From assembly GCA_004570425.1 (NCBI GenBank), contig SPQJ01000012.1, forward strand, positions 1 to 64,000: a DNA stretch of 64,000 nucleotides. The letters run 5' to 3'. Source of the stretch: Bacillus sp. AZ43. Lineage in GTDB: Bacteria > Actinomycetota > Actinomycetes > Mycobacteriales > Geodermatophilaceae. The position numbers and the translations under genes were made by a program. The notes under the pieces are model-generated. The model had not been told where the DNA came from. It searched no databases and worked only from the letters and a program-made list of their open reading frames with translations. Positions 1 through 9,721 of this stretch are shown here, in pieces (position 1 is the first letter of the stretch; the number at the start of each line of letters is the position of its first letter).

Positions 1-2
1 CG

Positions 3-428
3 GCACCGGAACCGGCACCCGCCCCCGAGCCGGCCCCCGCGCCCGCCGCGGCGCCGGCCAGCGGCGTCGAGGGCCAGATCATCGCGCTGGTCAACGCCGA
101 GCGGGCCACGGCCGGCTGCGCGCCGGTCTCCGCCGACGAGGGGCTGGCCGGGGTCGCGCGGGCGCACAGCGCCGACATGCGCGACCGCGGCTTCTTCGAC
201 CACGTCAACCCCGACGGCCTCGACCCGTTCGACCGGGCCGACCGGTCCGGCGTCAGCGCGCGGGCCGAGAACATCGCCTGGGGCCAGCGGGACGCCGCCG
301 AGGTCATGGACGCCTGGATGAACAGCGCCGGGCACCGCGCGAACATCCTCGACTGCGGCCTGACCCGCCTCGGCGTCGGCGTCGTCGAGGGCAGCGGCGG
401 CCCCTGGTGGACCCAGCTCTTCGGCTGA
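3..428 (+). CDS. CAP (SCP/PR1) domain protein, C-terminal part
   Basis: Partial gene, open at the left window edge. The reading frame begins with an Ala/Pro/Glu-rich linker (to about base 60) and continues into a CAP domain. Visible CAP hallmarks are the His in the ARAHSADM helix, the GFFDHVNPDG segment, the AENIAWG motif and the GHRANIL motif near the end, which ends WWTQLFG as in bacterial CAP proteins. Bacterial CAP proteins are usually secreted or surface proteins of poorly defined role; the Pro-rich spacer agrees with export, but the signal sequence lies outside the window. It is convergent with the DUF559 gene. Confidence 0.85.
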   Translation, partial: APEPAPAPEPAPAPAAAPASGVEGQIIALVNAERATAGCAPVSADEGLAGVARAHSADMRDRGFFDHVNPDGLDPFDRADRSGVSARAENIAWGQRDAAEVMDAWMNSAGHRANILDCGLTRLGVGVVEGSGGPWWTQLFG

Positions 429-482
429 CGCCCCCTCCCGCCTCGTGCGGGGAACGAGGGCTCTGACGCTCGATCCAGCGCC

Positions 483-1376
483 CTACTGCGCCGCACGAGG
501 TCGCTCCACCGCCGCGCGCACGCGGGCCACGACCCCGTCGGGATCGCGCATGTCCGCCGCGGTCACGTGGATCACCGTCCATCCCGCGGCGACCAGGCGG
601 TTGAGCCGCCGCCGGTCCCGTGCGAACTGGCCCGGCTCGGCATGCCACGCACCGTCGTACTCGATCGCCACCTTCTGATCGGGGAAGGCCAGGTCGACCC
701 GCGCCACGACGTCGCCCCGGCCGTCCCGGACCGTGAACTGGGGAACCGGGGGCAGGCCGGCCAGCGTCAGGAGCACCCGCAGCCTGCTCTCCGGTGGCGA
801 CTCGGCGAACGGCGAGGCCAGCGCCACCGCGCGCTCGGCGCGACGCCCACCGTGGACGCTGCCCAGCTCGGCAGCGGCGTCCCGGAGCTCGCCGCGTCCC
901 ACGACGGCGCGCCGCAGGAGCACGTCCAGCGCCACGACGGCGTCCTCGAGCACCTCGGCGCGCGCGATGTCGAGGGCGGTCCGGAGCCCGCCGGTCAGCC
1001 TGCGGCCGCGCAACAGCAGCACGTCACGGGTGGGCAGCGGCATGCGCCGGACGCGGAGACCTGCCACCGGTCCGAAACGGACCTCCGGTGGCACGGTCAC
1101 CTCCACGGGCAGGGCGTCGTCGACCAGCTCGGTCGCCCCGTGCAGGTACGCGGCGGTCCGACCGCTGAAGACTGCTGCCCCGGGCACGAGCAGCGACGCG
1201 CCACGCACCCGCAGCGCGAAACCGGGCTCGAGCGACGCGTCCGCGTAGACGTCCCGGTACAGGCGCTGCCACGCGGACGACCGCAGCGCGTCCCTCGTGA
1301 GCAATCCGGCGGAGACGGCGTCGGACCCGCGGAAGACGCGGTCCACGAGCCGTTCCGGGCGTCGAGGTGGCGGCAC
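483..1376 (-). CDS. DUF559 / AbiEi-like endonuclease-fold protein
   Basis: 297 residues, GTG start with GGGAGAGG about 9 nt upstream. The C-terminal third carries the DUF559 signature: a hydrophobic strand with Asp (VDLAFPDQKVAIEYDG), then W-H and an Arg-rich helix and the TVIHVTAADM strand, as in Vsr-like restriction-fold proteins. The N-terminal part resembles the AbiEi-type antitoxin-like domain common in actinobacterial members. Such genes are very common single genes in Actinobacteria and no toxin partner is visible next to it. Function is unknown; nuclease activity is only inferred from the fold. Confidence 0.7.
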   Translation of the reverse strand: MPPPRRPERLVDRVFRGSDAVSAGLLTRDALRSSAWQRLYRDVYADASLEPGFALRVRGASLLVPGAAVFSGRTAAYLHGATELVDDALPVEVTVPPEVRFGPVAGLRVRRMPLPTRDVLLLRGRRLTGGLRTALDIARAEVLEDAVVALDVLLRRAVVGRGELRDAAAELGSVHGGRRAERAVALASPFAESPPESRLRVLLTLAGLPPVPQFTVRDGRGDVVARVDLAFPDQKVAIEYDGAWHAEPGQFARDRRRLNRLVAAGWTVIHVTAADMRDPDGVVARVRAAVERPRAAQ

Positions 1377-1433
1377 CCGGACAGCCTCTCCCGCGACTCC
1401 CGCCTCGCGCTGGCGTCGTCCACAGACCCGACA

Positions 1434-1480
1434 ACACGTCAGGGGCCCCCTCGAACGGGTCGAGGGGGCCCCTGACGTGT
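1434..1480 (-). terminator. Terminator of icd
   Basis: A perfect 21-bp inverted repeat (arms 1434-1454 and 1460-1480) with a 5-nt loop (ACGGG), 15 nt beyond the icd stop codon. It starts ACACGTCAGGGG and would stop transcription of mdh-icd before the DUF559 gene. No T-run follows on the minus strand, as is usual in high-GC actinobacteria. Confidence 0.8.
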
Positions 1481-1495
1481 AGATGCGCGCCTACG

Positions 1496-2710
1496 TCAGG
1501 CCATGGCCTTCTGGAGGTTGGTGTCGATGGCCGCCAGGAAGTCCTGGGTGTTCAGCCACGGCTGGTCCTTGCTGATCAGCAGCGCGAGGTCCTTGGTCAT
1601 CTGGCCGCTCTCGACGGTCTCGATGCAGACGCGCTCGAGGGTCTCGGCGAACCGGGTGACCTCGGGGGTGTTGTCGAGCTTGCCGCGGTGGGCCAGACCC
1701 CGGGTCCAGGCGAAGATCGACGCGATCGGGTTGGTCGACGTCTCCTTGCCCTGCTGGTGCTGCCGGTAGTGGCGGGTCACCGTGCCGTGGGCGGCCTCGG
1801 CCTCGACGGTGCGGCCGTCGGGGCTCATGAGCACCGAGGTCATGAGGCCGAGCGAGCCGAAGCCCTGCGCGACGGTGTCGGACTGGACGTCGCCGTCGTA
1901 GTTCTTGCACGCCCAGACGTAGCCGCCCTCCCACTTGAGGTTGGCGGCGACCATGTCGTCGATGAGGCGGTGCTCGTAGGTGATGCCGGCGGCGTCGAAC
2001 TGGTCCTTGAACTCGGTCTCGAAGACCTCCTGGAACAGGTCCTTGAAGCGGCCGTCGTAGGCCTTGAGGATCGTGTTCTTGGTCGACAGGTACACCGGGT
2101 ACTGCCGGTTGAGGCCGTAGTTCAGCGAGGCCCGGGCGAAGTCGCGGATCGAGTCGTCCAGGTTGTACATCGCCATGGCGACACCGCCGCCGGGCGACTG
2201 GAAGACCTCGTGCTGGATCGGCTCGGAGCCGTCGGCCGGCTGGAAGGTGATGGTGAGCGTGCCCTCGCCGGGGAACTTGAAGTCGGTGGCGCGGTACTGG
2301 TCGCCGAACGCGTGACGGCCGACCACGATCGGCTTGGTCCAGCCCGGCACCAGCCGCGGCACGTTCTGCATGATGATCGGCTCGCGGAAGATCACGCCGC
2401 CGAGGATGTTGCGGATCGTCCCGTTCGGGGAGCGCCACATCTTCTTCAGGCCGAACTCCTCGACCCGCGCCTCGTCGGGCGTGATGGTCGCGCACTTGAC
2501 GCCGACGCCGTGCTTCTTGATGGCGTTGGCGGAGTCGATGGTGATCTGGTCGTCGGTCGCGTCGCGCGACTCGATGCCCAGGTCGTAGTACTCCAGGTTC
2601 ACGTCGAGGTACGGGAGGATCAGCTGGTCCTTGATGAACTGCCAGATGATCCGGGTCATCTCGTCGCCGTCGAGCTCGACGACCGTGCCCTCGACCTTGA
2701 TCTTGCTCAC
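1496..2710 (-). CDS. icd: NADP-dependent isocitrate dehydrogenase
   Basis: Converts isocitrate to 2-oxoglutarate and CO2 in the TCA cycle. The 404 residues match the dimeric, eukaryote-like NADP-IDH type: [14 protein letters not shown] near residue 10, the isocitrate-binding SPNGTIRN (about 94-101), [11 protein letters not shown], and the cofactor segment with AAHGTVTRH. The GTG start at 2710 has AGAGAGGGA 9 nt upstream; a longer reading frame to 2800 lacks family similarity. mdh lies 37 nt upstream, so two TCA dehydrogenases form one unit. Confidence 0.95.
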   Translation of the reverse strand: MSKIKVEGTVVELDGDEMTRIIWQFIKDQLILPYLDVNLEYYDLGIESRDATDDQITIDSANAIKKHGVGVKCATITPDEARVEEFGLKKMWRSPNGTIRNILGGVIFREPIIMQNVPRLVPGWTKPIVVGRHAFGDQYRATDFKFPGEGTLTITFQPADGSEPIQHEVFQSPGGGVAMAMYNLDDSIRDFARASLNYGLNRQYPVYLSTKNTILKAYDGRFKDLFQEVFETEFKDQFDAAGITYEHRLIDDMVAANLKWEGGYVWACKNYDGDVQSDTVAQGFGSLGLMTSVLMSPDGRTVEAEAAHGTVTRHYRQHQQGKETSTNPIASIFAWTRGLAHRGKLDNTPEVTRFAETLERVCIETVESGQMTKDLALLISKDQPWLNTQDFLAAIDTNLQKAMA

Positions 2711-2747
2711 GTGTAAACGTCCCTCTCTGCAGCTCTGACCGAGGTGA

Positions 2748-3701
2748 TCAGAGGTCGGCCACGTCGGCCTGCTTGGCGCGCACGGCCTCGGCCGCTTCAC
2801 GCAGCCCGGCCAGCTCGCTGTCGGACAGGTCGCCCTCGACGACCTTCCGCACTCCTTCCCGCCCGATCTCGGCCTCGACGCCGAGGTAGACGCCGTTGAT
2901 GCCGTACTCGCCGTCGACCCAGGCGCACACCGGCATGACCGCGCCGGAGTCCTCCATCACGGCGCGCGCCATGCGGGCGGCCGCGGCGGACGGCGCGTAG
3001 TACGCCGACCCCGTCTTGAGCAGCGCGACGACCTCTGCCCCGCCGTTGCGGGTGCGGTCGACGAGGTGGTCGATGCGGTCCTGCGCCAGCACGTCGGACA
3101 GCGGCTTGCCGTCGACGGTGCAGCGCGACGGCACCGGCACCATCGTGTCGCCGTGCGAGCCGAGGGTCAGCGTCCGCACCGACGAGACGGGGACGCCGAG
3201 CTCCTCGGCCACGTTGTTGCTGAAGCGCGCGGTGTCGAGCATGCCGGCCTGCCCCATGACCCTGTTCTTCGGGAACTGGGTGGCCAGCTGCGCCAGGGCC
3301 GTCATCTCGTCGAGCGGGTTGGAGACGACGATGACCACCGCGTCGGGCGAGGTCGAGGCGATGTTCTCCGCGACCTGCCGCACGATCTTCGCGTTGGTCT
3401 CGATCAGGTCCATCCGGCTCATGCCCGGCTTGCGCGGGAGGCCCGCGGTGATGACGACGACGTCCGAGCCCTCTGTGCCCTCGTAGGAGCCGCCGCCGAC
3501 GCCCACCACCTTCGTCTCGAAGCCCTCGATCGGGCGGGACTGGTTCATGTCGAGGGCGATGCCCTCGGGCTTGCCCTCGACGATGTCGGTGAGGACGACG
3601 GTCTCGAAGATGTCGTACTCGGCGAGACGGAGGGCGGTGGTCGAGCCGTAGAAACCGGCACCGACGACGGTGACCTTGCCGTTCCTGGACGTGGCTGCCA
3701 T
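2748..3701 (-). CDS. mdh: Malate dehydrogenase (LDH-like type)
   Basis: Oxidises malate to oxaloacetate with NAD. About 317 residues. Glycine-rich GAGFYGS near residues 14-20, Asp at about 39 ending the second strand (NAD preference), substrate Arg residues in LPRKPGMSR (about 89-96), VSNPLD, and catalytic His in GSHGDTM (about 183). It belongs to the LDH-like MDH group rather than the cytosolic eukaryotic type. ATG at 3701 is preferred over an upstream TTG (3710) because AGG lies 7 nt before it. First gene of an mdh-icd pair. Confidence 0.93.
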   Translation of the reverse strand: MAATSRNGKVTVVGAGFYGSTTALRLAEYDIFETVVLTDIVEGKPEGIALDMNQSRPIEGFETKVVGVGGGSYEGTEGSDVVVITAGLPRKPGMSRMDLIETNAKIVRQVAENIASTSPDAVVIVVSNPLDEMTALAQLATQFPKNRVMGQAGMLDTARFSNNVAEELGVPVSSVRTLTLGSHGDTMVPVPSRCTVDGKPLSDVLAQDRIDHLVDRTRNGGAEVVALLKTGSAYYAPSAAAARMARAVMEDSGAVMPVCAWVDGEYGINGVYLGVEAEIGREGVRKVVEGDLSDSELAGLREAAEAVRAKQADVADL

Positions 3702-3751
3702 GGCTGGCAACCTATCGCTGAGTCGGCCGTACCGCCCGCGGGGGTGCGCCC

Positions 3752-4057
3752 TCAGGGCGCGGAGTACGGGATCATCAGGACCAGCACGGTGAGCAGGACG
3801 CCGGCGGTCGCCATGACGACGACGTCGGTCAGGCGGCTGCGCACGGCGAGGAACCCGACCCGGCGCACCGGCAGCAGCAGCCGCAGCAGCGCCGCGGCCA
3901 CCAGCACCACGCCGATCATCACCAGGCCCTGCCGCCAGTGGCCGACGGTCACCACCGCGAGCGCGACCGCCACCGTGACCAGCACGACCAGCAGCGGCAG
4001 CTGCCGGATCAGGCCGGCCAGGAAGGGGCGGCGGACGTAGAGCGGCGGGCGGGTCAT
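3752..4057 (-). CDS. DUF3017 membrane protein
   Basis: 101 residues with three predicted membrane segments (about 17-35, 42-60, 78-97) and a basic N-terminus. It fits DUF3017, a small actinobacterial membrane family usually found right after folD. Here the folD stop and this ATG are one base apart (TGACATG), so translation is probably coupled. Function unknown. Confidence 0.75.
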   Translation of the reverse strand: MTRPPLYVRRPFLAGLIRQLPLLVVLVTVAVALAVVTVGHWRQGLVMIGVVLVAAALLRLLLPVRRVGFLAVRSRLTDVVVMATAGVLLTVLVLMIPYSAP

Positions 4058-4058
4058 G

Positions 4059-4937
4059 TCAGGCCGTGAGCGCCTCGAGGGCGGCGGCCCGCTCGGCGGC
4101 GAGGACGACGTTCTGCAGGAGCATCGCCCGCGTCATCGGCCCCACGCCGCCGGGGTTGGGGGCCACGTGCCCGGCCACCTCGACGACGTCCAGGGCGACG
4201 TCGCCGGCGATCTTGCCGTCGACCCGGCTGACCCCGACGTCGAGGACGGCGGCGCCCGGCTTGACCATGTCGGCGGTGACGATGCCGGGCACGCCGGCCG
4301 CGGCGACCACGACGTCGGCGGCGCGGACGTGCGCCGCGAGGTCGCGCGTGCCGGTGTGGCACAGGGTCACGGTGGCGTTCTCGGTGCGGCGGGTGAGCAG
4401 CAGGCCCAGCGGCCGGCCCACCGTGATGCCGCGGCCGATGACGACGACCTCGGCACCGGCGACCGGGACGTCGTAGCGGCGGAGCAGCTCGACGATGCCC
4501 ACCGGCGTGCAGGGCAGCGGGCCGGGCACGTTGAGGACCAGCCGGCCGAGGTTGACCGGGTGCAGGCCGTCGGCGTCCTTCGCCGGGTCCATCGCCTCGA
4601 GGATCCGGCTCTCCTCGATCCCCTTCGGCAGCGGCAGCTGGACGATGTAGCCGGTGCACCCGGGGTCGGCGTTGAGCTCCTCGACGACGGCCAGCACGTC
4701 GGCCTCGGTCGCCGTGGCGGGCAGCTCGCGCTGGATGCTGGCGATGCCGACCTGCGCGCAGTCGGAGTGCTTGGCGTTGACGTACCAGCGGCTCCCCGGG
4801 TCGTCGCCCACCAGCAGGGTGCCGAGGCCGGGGCGGTGGCCCGCCGCGGCGAGCGCGGCCACGCGCTCGGTCAGTTCGCCGCGGATCGCCGCCGCCGTCG
4901 CCTTGCCGTCCAGGATCGTCGCGGGCACGTGCCCCAT
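4059..4937 (-). CDS. folD: Methylenetetrahydrofolate dehydrogenase / cyclohydrolase
   Basis: Bifunctional C1-folate enzyme interconverting 5,10-methylene-THF and 10-formyl-THF. Signature segments: Tyr/Lys of [10 protein letters not shown] (about 54-63), [21 protein letters not shown], and [14 protein letters not shown] for NADP binding, then [17 protein letters not shown] at 4937 gives 292 residues; a GTG three codons downstream (4928) begins PATILDGK and is an equally plausible start. The divergent 5028 gene shares the upstream region, which holds a perfect 18-bp palindrome. Confidence 0.93.
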   Translation of the reverse strand: MGHVPATILDGKATAAAIRGELTERVAALAAAGHRPGLGTLLVGDDPGSRWYVNAKHSDCAQVGIASIQRELPATATEADVLAVVEELNADPGCTGYIVQLPLPKGIEESRILEAMDPAKDADGLHPVNLGRLVLNVPGPLPCTPVGIVELLRRYDVPVAGAEVVVIGRGITVGRPLGLLLTRRTENATVTLCHTGTRDLAAHVRAADVVVAAAGVPGIVTADMVKPGAAVLDVGVSRVDGKIAGDVALDVVEVAGHVAPNPGGVGPMTRAMLLQNVVLAAERAAALEALTA

Positions 4938-4945
4938 CCTGCCCG

Positions 4946-4963
4946 ACCGCCCCGCGGGGCGGT
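4946..4963. promoter_or_regulatory. 18-bp palindrome in folD / 5028 divergent region
   Basis: ACCGCCCCGCGGGGCGGT is a perfect palindrome 8 nt upstream of folD. It could be an operator or a hairpin in the folD leader. A TAGGCT -10-like box for the plus-strand gene follows at 4973-4978. Confidence 0.35.
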
Positions 4964-5027
4964 GCGCCGTCCTAGGCTGCCGGGAGCGGGCGCGGCCCGC
5001 GCCTGCCTGTCCGCAGGAGGTACGCAC

Positions 5028-5561
5028 ATGACCGACAGCGAGCCCGGACGGCCGGTGGGGGCGACCGCCTCCTCCTCCACGCAGGAGTTCCCCGACGCCA
5101 CGGCGCCGGACTACTCCCCGCGGCCGGTGGCCGTGCGCGGCCCGGAGAGCCTCGGTGGTCTGCTGCTGATCCTCGCGGGGATCGCGGCGGCGATCAGCCT
5201 GCCGCTGCACTGGCTGGCCGACGAGGCGTCGGGCTGGAGCCTGGTCCGGGAGGGCTTCGACGACCTGGGCGGCATCGTCGGCAACGGGATGTGGCAGCCA
5301 CTGGCCGTGGTGCTGGGCGGCGGCGTCCTGCTCCTGCTGGGCATCGCGCTGTGGCTGCCGATGCGCAGCCACCGCTTCCTCGGCCTGCTCGCGCTGCTGG
5401 TCACGGGAGCGGTGGTCGCGGGTGTGCTGGTGCCGCTGGTGCAGGACGGCTGGGACCTCGGCGTGTTCGGCCCCGGCTTCTGGTGCGCGATCGCCGTCGC
5501 CGTCCTGGGGCTGCTCGGCAGCCTGAAAGCCCTGCTCAGCCGCAGGAGGTACGCGAGTTAG
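5028..5561 (+). CDS. Four-helix membrane protein
   Basis: 177 residues; ATG preceded by AGGAGG (5015-5020) at 7 nt. About 40 polar N-terminal residues are followed by four hydrophobic segments (around 43-63, 91-113, 118-139, 149-170), ending in a short basic tail (LSRRRYAS). I do not recognise the family. Its stop overlaps the stop of the convergent pentapeptide gene by a few bases. Confidence 0.7.
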   Translation: MTDSEPGRPVGATASSSTQEFPDATAPDYSPRPVAVRGPESLGGLLLILAGIAAAISLPLHWLADEASGWSLVREGFDDLGGIVGNGMWQPLAVVLGGGVLLLLGIALWLPMRSHRFLGLLALLVTGAVVAGVLVPLVQDGWDLGVFGPGFWCAIAVAVLGLLGSLKALLSRRRYAS

Positions 5562-6226
5562 CCGTCGACGACGGCGCCGTGGGCGCGGGCGACCTGCACG
5601 GCCTGCGCGAGGTCGAGGCGCACGCCGGTCAGCTCGAACGACCGCCAGTTCACCCCGTCGGTGGAGGCACCGCGCAGGTCGGCGCCGCGCAGCTTCGCCG
5701 ACTGCAGGCGGGCCCGGTCGAGGTCGGCGCCGGCGAGCGCGGTGCCGCGCAGGTCGGCGTCGGTCAGGTCGGCCTCGCGGAAGCGCTGGCCGGACAGGTC
5801 CAGCTCCGCGAGGTCGGCGCCGCGCAGGCTGGTCCAGCTCCAGTCGCAGTCGGTCGCCGTCATCGGCCGAAGCTGGGCACCCGGGAACTGCGAGCCGGTC
5901 AGCTTGCAGCCCTCCCAGGTGACGTCGAAGAGCTTGGCGCGGTCGAAGCGGCAGGACAGGAACGCCGACCCCAGGTGCCGCGCCCCGCCCATCCGCACGC
6001 CGGTGAGCACGCACTGCTCGAACACGCAGCGGCGGGTGACCAGCTCCTCCAGCCCCGCGTCGTCGAACCGGCACCGGGTGAAGGTGACGCCGTCGAGCTC
6101 GGCACCCCACCAGTCGACCCGCGCGAAGTCCTCGCCCTCGACCTCGGCGCCGGCCTCCGGCGGCCGCAGGTGGGGCCGCGGCCCCGTGTGGGGACCCGCG
6201 CCGAGCTTGCGAGGTGTGGGGGGCAC
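5558..6226 (-). CDS. Pentapeptide repeat protein
   Basis: 222 residues of A(D/N)LXX-type pentapeptide repeats: [45 protein letters not shown] and [11 protein letters not shown] are clear. Such repeats fold as a right-handed quadrilateral beta helix; this length fits the plain family and no DNA-gyrase-protection data can be inferred. The only canonical start upstream of the repeats is GTG 6226, 11 nt after the purH stop and inside the dispersed repeat described at 6178-6237; AGGA lies 4 nt before it. It is co-directional with purH. Confidence 0.75.
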   Translation of the reverse strand: MPPTPRKLGAGPHTGPRPHLRPPEAGAEVEGEDFARVDWWGAELDGVTFTRCRFDDAGLEELVTRRCVFEQCVLTGVRMGGARHLGSAFLSCRFDRAKLFDVTWEGCKLTGSQFPGAQLRPMTATDCDWSWTSLRGADLAELDLSGQRFREADLTDADLRGTALAGADLDRARLQSAKLRGADLRGASTDGVNWRSFELTGVRLDLAQAVQVARAHGAVVDG

Positions 6227-6237
6227 GGGGTCCTGTC
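6178..6237 (-). repeat. Dispersed 3'-end hairpin repeat, copy A
   Basis: Directly follows the purH stop. Main hairpin: arms 6195-6202 (CCCGCGCC) and 6213-6220 (GGTGTGGG, two G-T pairs) around loop GAGCTTGCGA; a second hairpin GCCCC/GGGG lies at 6181-6193. Same element as at 8411, 10941, 30708 and 48706. In this copy the start of the pentapeptide gene lies inside the repeat. Confidence 0.75.
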
Positions 6238-7788
6238 TCAGTGCGCGAAGTGGCGGGTGCCGGTCAGGTACAGCGGCACGCCGGCGGCGGCCGCGGCGGC
6301 GATGACCTCCTCGTCGCGCACCGACCCACCCGGCTGGACGACGGCGCGCACCCCGGCGTCGAGCAGGACCTGCAGCCCGTCGGCGAACGGGAAGAAGGCG
6401 TCGGAGGCGGCGACCGAGCCGGTGGCCCGCTCCCCCGCGCGGGCCACGGCCAGGCGCGCGGAGTCGACCCGGTTGACCTGTCCCATGCCGACGCCGACGG
6501 TCGCCTTGTCGTGGGCGAGCAGGATCGCGTTGCTCTTCACGGCACGGACCGCGCGCCAGGCGAACACGAGGTCGTCGAGGCCGGCGGCGTCGAGCGGCTC
6601 GCCGGTGGCCAGCGTCCAGGTCGTCGGGTCGTCGCCGGGGGCGTCGAGCCGGTCCCTGGTCTGCAGCAGGAGCCCGCCGCTGACCGGCCGCAGCTCGGCA
6701 CCGCCGCCGGGCAGGTGCGGCAGGCGGAGCAGCCGGATGTTCTTCTTGCCGGTCAGCACCCGGACGGCGTCGTCGGTGAACGACGGCGCGACGACGACCT
6801 CGGTGAACACCTCGGCGACCTGCTCGGCCATGGTCAGGTCGACCTCGCGGTTGGCCGCGATCACGCCGCCGAACGCGGAGACCGGGTCGCAGGCGTGCGC
6901 CTTGCGGTGGGCGGCGGCGATGTCGGTGCCGACGGCGATGCCGCACGGGTTGGCGTGCTTGATGATCGCGACGCACGGGTCCTCGTGGTCGTGCGCGGCC
7001 CGCCAGGCGGCGTCGGTGTCGACGTAGTTGTTGTAGGACATCTGCTTGCCGTGCAGCTGCTCGGCGTGCGCCAGCCCCGGCACCGCTCCCTTGTACAGCG
7101 CGGCGCCCTGGTGCGGGTTCTCGCCGTAGCGCAGCACGTCGGCGCGCTCCCAGCTGGCGGCGACCCAGGCGGGGAACTCCGTGTCGGCTTCCGGCGCCAG
7201 GACGCTGCCCATCCACGAGGCGACCGCGATGTCGTAGGTGGCGGTGTGGCGGAACGCGGCGACGGCGAGGCGCTGCCGCTCGGCCAGGGTGAACCCGCCG
7301 GCGGACACGGCGGCGAGGACGTCGCCGTAGCGGGCGGGGTCGACGACGACGGCGACCGACGGGTGGTTCTTCGCGGCGGCGCGCACCATCGCGGGCCCGC
7401 CGATGTCGATCTGCTCGACGCACTCGTCGGTGGTCGCCCCGGAGGCCACCGTCTCGCTGAACGGGTAGAGGTTCACGACGACGAGGTCGAAGGCGGCGAT
7501 CCCGAGCTCGTCGAGCTGGGCGACGTGCTCGGGCCTGCGCCGGTCGGCCAGGATGCCGGCGTGCACCGCCGGGTGCAGCGTCTTCACGCGGCCGTCCAGG
7601 CACTCGGGGAAGCCGGTGACCTGCTCGACGGGGGTGACCGGGATGCCGGCGTCGGCGATCCGCCGCGCGGTCGCGCCGGTGCTCACCAGCTCCACGCCCG
7701 CGGCGGCCAGACCCGCGGCCAGCTCCTCCACGCCGCTCTTGTCGTAGACGCCCAGCAGGGCGCGGCGGATCGGGGTGCGGTCGCTCAT
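6238..7788 (-). CDS. purH: Bifunctional AICAR transformylase / IMP cyclohydrolase
   Basis: Last two steps of IMP synthesis. 516 residues. N-terminal MGS-like cyclohydrolase domain (about 1-150) with [26 protein letters not shown] and [16 protein letters not shown]-terminal transformylase with [14 protein letters not shown], the Lys-His of [10 protein letters not shown] and [13 protein letters not shown] overlaps the purN stop (ATGA), so purN-purH is coupled. Repeat copy A follows its stop. Confidence 0.96.
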   Translation of the reverse strand: MSDRTPIRRALLGVYDKSGVEELAAGLAAAGVELVSTGATARRIADAGIPVTPVEQVTGFPECLDGRVKTLHPAVHAGILADRRRPEHVAQLDELGIAAFDLVVVNLYPFSETVASGATTDECVEQIDIGGPAMVRAAAKNHPSVAVVVDPARYGDVLAAVSAGGFTLAERQRLAVAAFRHTATYDIAVASWMGSVLAPEADTEFPAWVAASWERADVLRYGENPHQGAALYKGAVPGLAHAEQLHGKQMSYNNYVDTDAAWRAAHDHEDPCVAIIKHANPCGIAVGTDIAAAHRKAHACDPVSAFGGVIAANREVDLTMAEQVAEVFTEVVVAPSFTDDAVRVLTGKKNIRLLRLPHLPGGGAELRPVSGGLLLQTRDRLDAPGDDPTTWTLATGEPLDAAGLDDLVFAWRAVRAVKSNAILLAHDKATVGVGMGQVNRVDSARLAVARAGERATGSVAASDAFFPFADGLQVLLDAGVRAVVQPGGSVRDEEVIAAAAAAGVPLYLTGTRHFAH

Positions 7789-8396
7789 CGGTCGCTCTTC
7801 CTCGTCACGTCGGCGGTGACCAGCGCGGCCACCGTCTCCACCAGGAGCTCGCGCTCCACTGCCTTGATCCGCTCGTGCAGGCCCGCCTCGTCGTCCCCGC
7901 GCAGGACGGCGACCTCCCGCTGCGCGATGACCGGGCCGGTGTCCAGCCCGGCGTCGACGTGGTGCACCGTCGCGCCGGTGACCGTCGCCCCGGCGGCCAG
8001 GGCGTCGCGGACGGCGTGCGCGCCCGGGAAGGCCGGCAGCAGCGCCGGGTGCGTGTTGATCAGCCGTCCGCCGAACGCGGCCAGAACGGCGGGCCCGACG
8101 AGCTTCATGAAGCCGGCGGAGACCACCAGGTCCGGCTCGTACCGCGCCAGCGCGTCGGCCAGCGCGCGGTCCCACGCGGCCCGGTCGGGGTGGTCGCCGA
8201 GGGCGCAGGTGAACGTGGCGATGCCCCGGCGGCGGGCGTGCTCGAGCCCCTCGGCGTCCCGGTCGCTGCCGACGACGACGACCTCCGCCGGGTAGGCGGG
8301 GTCCTCGGTCGCGGCGAGCAGCGCGGCGCACAGCGAGCCGGTGCCCGACAGGAGCACGGCGACGCGGGCCCGTGCGGCGGGCTCGGGATCGGGCAC
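7785..8396 (-). CDS. purN: Phosphoribosylglycinamide formyltransferase
   Basis: Transfers formyl from 10-formyl-THF to GAR in purine synthesis. 203 residues. [13 protein letters not shown] binds the phosphoribosyl group; catalytic Asn/His in [13 protein letters not shown] and Asp in [13 protein letters not shown] are all present. GTG start at 8396 lies 6 nt after a TAGGGT -10-like box (8408-8403), so the purN-purH mRNA may be leaderless. folD at 4-5 kb supplies related folate chemistry. Confidence 0.95.
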   Translation of the reverse strand: MPDPEPAARARVAVLLSGTGSLCAALLAATEDPAYPAEVVVVGSDRDAEGLEHARRRGIATFTCALGDHPDRAAWDRALADALARYEPDLVVSAGFMKLVGPAVLAAFGGRLINTHPALLPAFPGAHAVRDALAAGATVTGATVHHVDAGLDTGPVIAQREVAVLRGDDEAGLHERIKAVERELLVETVAALVTADVTRKSDR

Positions 8397-8402
8397 GCCC
8401 AG

Positions 8403-8408
8403 ACCCTA
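8403..8408 (-). promoter_or_regulatory. -10 box of purN (leaderless start)
   Basis: TAGGGT followed by 6 nt and the purN GTG. The spacing places the transcription start at or next to the start codon. Confidence 0.5.
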
Positions 8409-8410
8409 CT

Positions 8411-8470
8411 GGCCCCCTCGCAGGGGCCCACGGCGAGCGTGCGAGCCGTGGGGGGCGAGGGGTCCTTCTG
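8411..8470 (-). repeat. Dispersed 3'-end hairpin repeat, copy B
   Basis: Directly follows the stop of the PerM-like gene. Hairpin 1: CCCACGGC (8427-8434), loop GAGCGTGCGA, GCCGTGGG (8445-8452), fully paired. Hairpin 2: GGCCCC (8411-8416), loop CTCGCA, GGGGCC (8423-8428). The two share bases, so they may be alternatives. Confidence 0.8.
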
Positions 8471-9646
8471 TCAGCCGCGTGCGCGCCAGCGGCTCACGGC
8501 CGCGCCGAGGGCGGCGGTGATCCCGCACTGGGCGGCCATCGAGATGCCGGTCGCCAGCGGCGGTGCGCCGACCTGGGCCAGCGCGCCGTCGCCGAGCGAG
8601 CCCCCGGCGATCCAGGCGAGCACGCCGCCGGCGACGCCGAGCAGCACGCCGGCGAGGATCCCGTGCAGGCCGGCGACGACCGATCCGGCGTCGTGGCCGG
8701 GGAACCAGCGGCCCACCGTCGTCCCGGCGACCAGGCCGGCGACGGCGGGGACCAGCTGGGAGGCGAAGGCGATCAGCGGGACGGCCTGGGTGTCGGGCAG
8801 GGCGGCCAGCATCGGCAGGGCCGGGACGGCGTCGAGGGTCACGCCGTGCACCGACACCAGCGTGCCCGAGCCGACGAAGAAGCCGGGACCGGCCGAGAGC
8901 CCCAGGACGGCGGCCGCCGCGTTGGGCAGCAGGAGCAGCCCCAGCCCGGTGAGGCCCACCGCCCCGGCGCCCGCGCCGCCGAGCGAGCGGGACAGGGCCG
9001 CGTAGCCGGCCGCGTCGGAGACCACCGCGACGGCGACGACGAGGGTGCACAGCGCCAGCGCGGTCAGCAGCCCGGCGAGCACCCCCCGCAGCACGGCGCG
9101 ACTGGGCCCGCGGTCCAGGACGTCGTCGAGGACCCCGGACTCACGGAGCACGCCCCAGCCCGTGGCGACGACGGCCAGCACCGCACCCCCGGCCGCCGTC
9201 CGCAGCAGCCCCACGCGGGCGTCCGGCGCGTCCAGCAGCAGCGCCAGGAGCAGGGTCAGCGCGAGGTGCACGCCGGCCACCACCGCGACGGTCCGGGCGG
9301 CGTCCCCCGGGTCCATCGGGGCGCGGAGCCGGGCGACGCCCCGCCCCGCCTGCGCGAGCCCCCAGGCCACGCCGAGGGTCAGCAGCAGGGGCGCCAGGAC
9401 CAGCGGGCCGGAGCCGATCCGCAGCTCCCCGCCCTGCGCGAGCAGCCACAGCCGCCCGGCCAGCACCACGGAGTCGCCGACGGACCGGCCGCCGGCCGGG
9501 TCCAGCGTCTGGACGACGACGAGCGCGAGGGAGAGCCCGGTCAGAGCGGCGACGGCGACGGCGAGGGACGCCGCCCCCGCGACGCCGACCAGCGGCAGCG
9601 TGCCGGTGCGGGTCCCCCGGGGCAGGCGGGCGAGCACGGAGACCAC
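8471..9646 (-). CDS. perM: PerM-like polytopic membrane protein (DUF6350)
   Basis: 391 residues with roughly ten hydrophobic segments and no obvious catalytic motif. Position between the Rv0954-like gene and purN-purH, downstream of sucCD, copies the order Rv0951-Rv0957 of M. tuberculosis, where the equivalent gene (Rv0955, PerM) acts in cell division during stress. Identification rests on synteny plus topology. The GTG start at 9646 is followed by [10 protein letters not shown]. Repeat copy B follows the stop. Confidence 0.7.
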   Translation of the reverse strand: MVSVLARLPRGTRTGTLPLVGVAGAASLAVAVAALTGLSLALVVVQTLDPAGGRSVGDSVVLAGRLWLLAQGGELRIGSGPLVLAPLLLTLGVAWGLAQAGRGVARLRAPMDPGDAARTVAVVAGVHLALTLLLALLLDAPDARVGLLRTAAGGAVLAVVATGWGVLRESGVLDDVLDRGPSRAVLRGVLAGLLTALALCTLVVAVAVVSDAAGYAALSRSLGGAGAGAVGLTGLGLLLLPNAAAAVLGLSAGPGFFVGSGTLVSVHGVTLDAVPALPMLAALPDTQAVPLIAFASQLVPAVAGLVAGTTVGRWFPGHDAGSVVAGLHGILAGVLLGVAGGVLAWIAGGSLGDGALAQVGAPPLATGISMAAQCGITAALGAAVSRWRARG

Positions 9647-9693
9647 GTCCCCACTCTCGCAAGACGGGCGGGACGACGCGGCCGCACGCGCCG

Positions 9694-9719
9694 GGGCCGC
9701 CCCCGATATCGGGCGGCCC
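9694..9719 (-). terminator. Terminator after the Rv0954-like gene
   Basis: GGGCCGCCC (9694-9702) and GGGCGGCCC (9711-9719) form a 9-bp stem with an 8-nt loop (CCGATATC), 2 nt beyond the stop codon at 9722. Confidence 0.7.
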
Positions 9720-9721
9720 GG

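Noticed and set aside
1367-2716. Long plus-strand ORF opposite icd
   Set aside because: Antisense to icd, with Leu/Val/Asp/Gly-rich composition typical of a high-GC shadow frame and no family motifs.
2711-2800. N-terminal extension of icd to 2800
   Set aside because: No similarity in the extension; it runs into mdh, and a ribosome site precedes GTG 2710.
5558-7603. Very long minus-strand frame across purH and the pentapeptide gene
   Set aside because: Only the last 222 residues are pentapeptide protein; the rest is an out-of-frame reading of purH.
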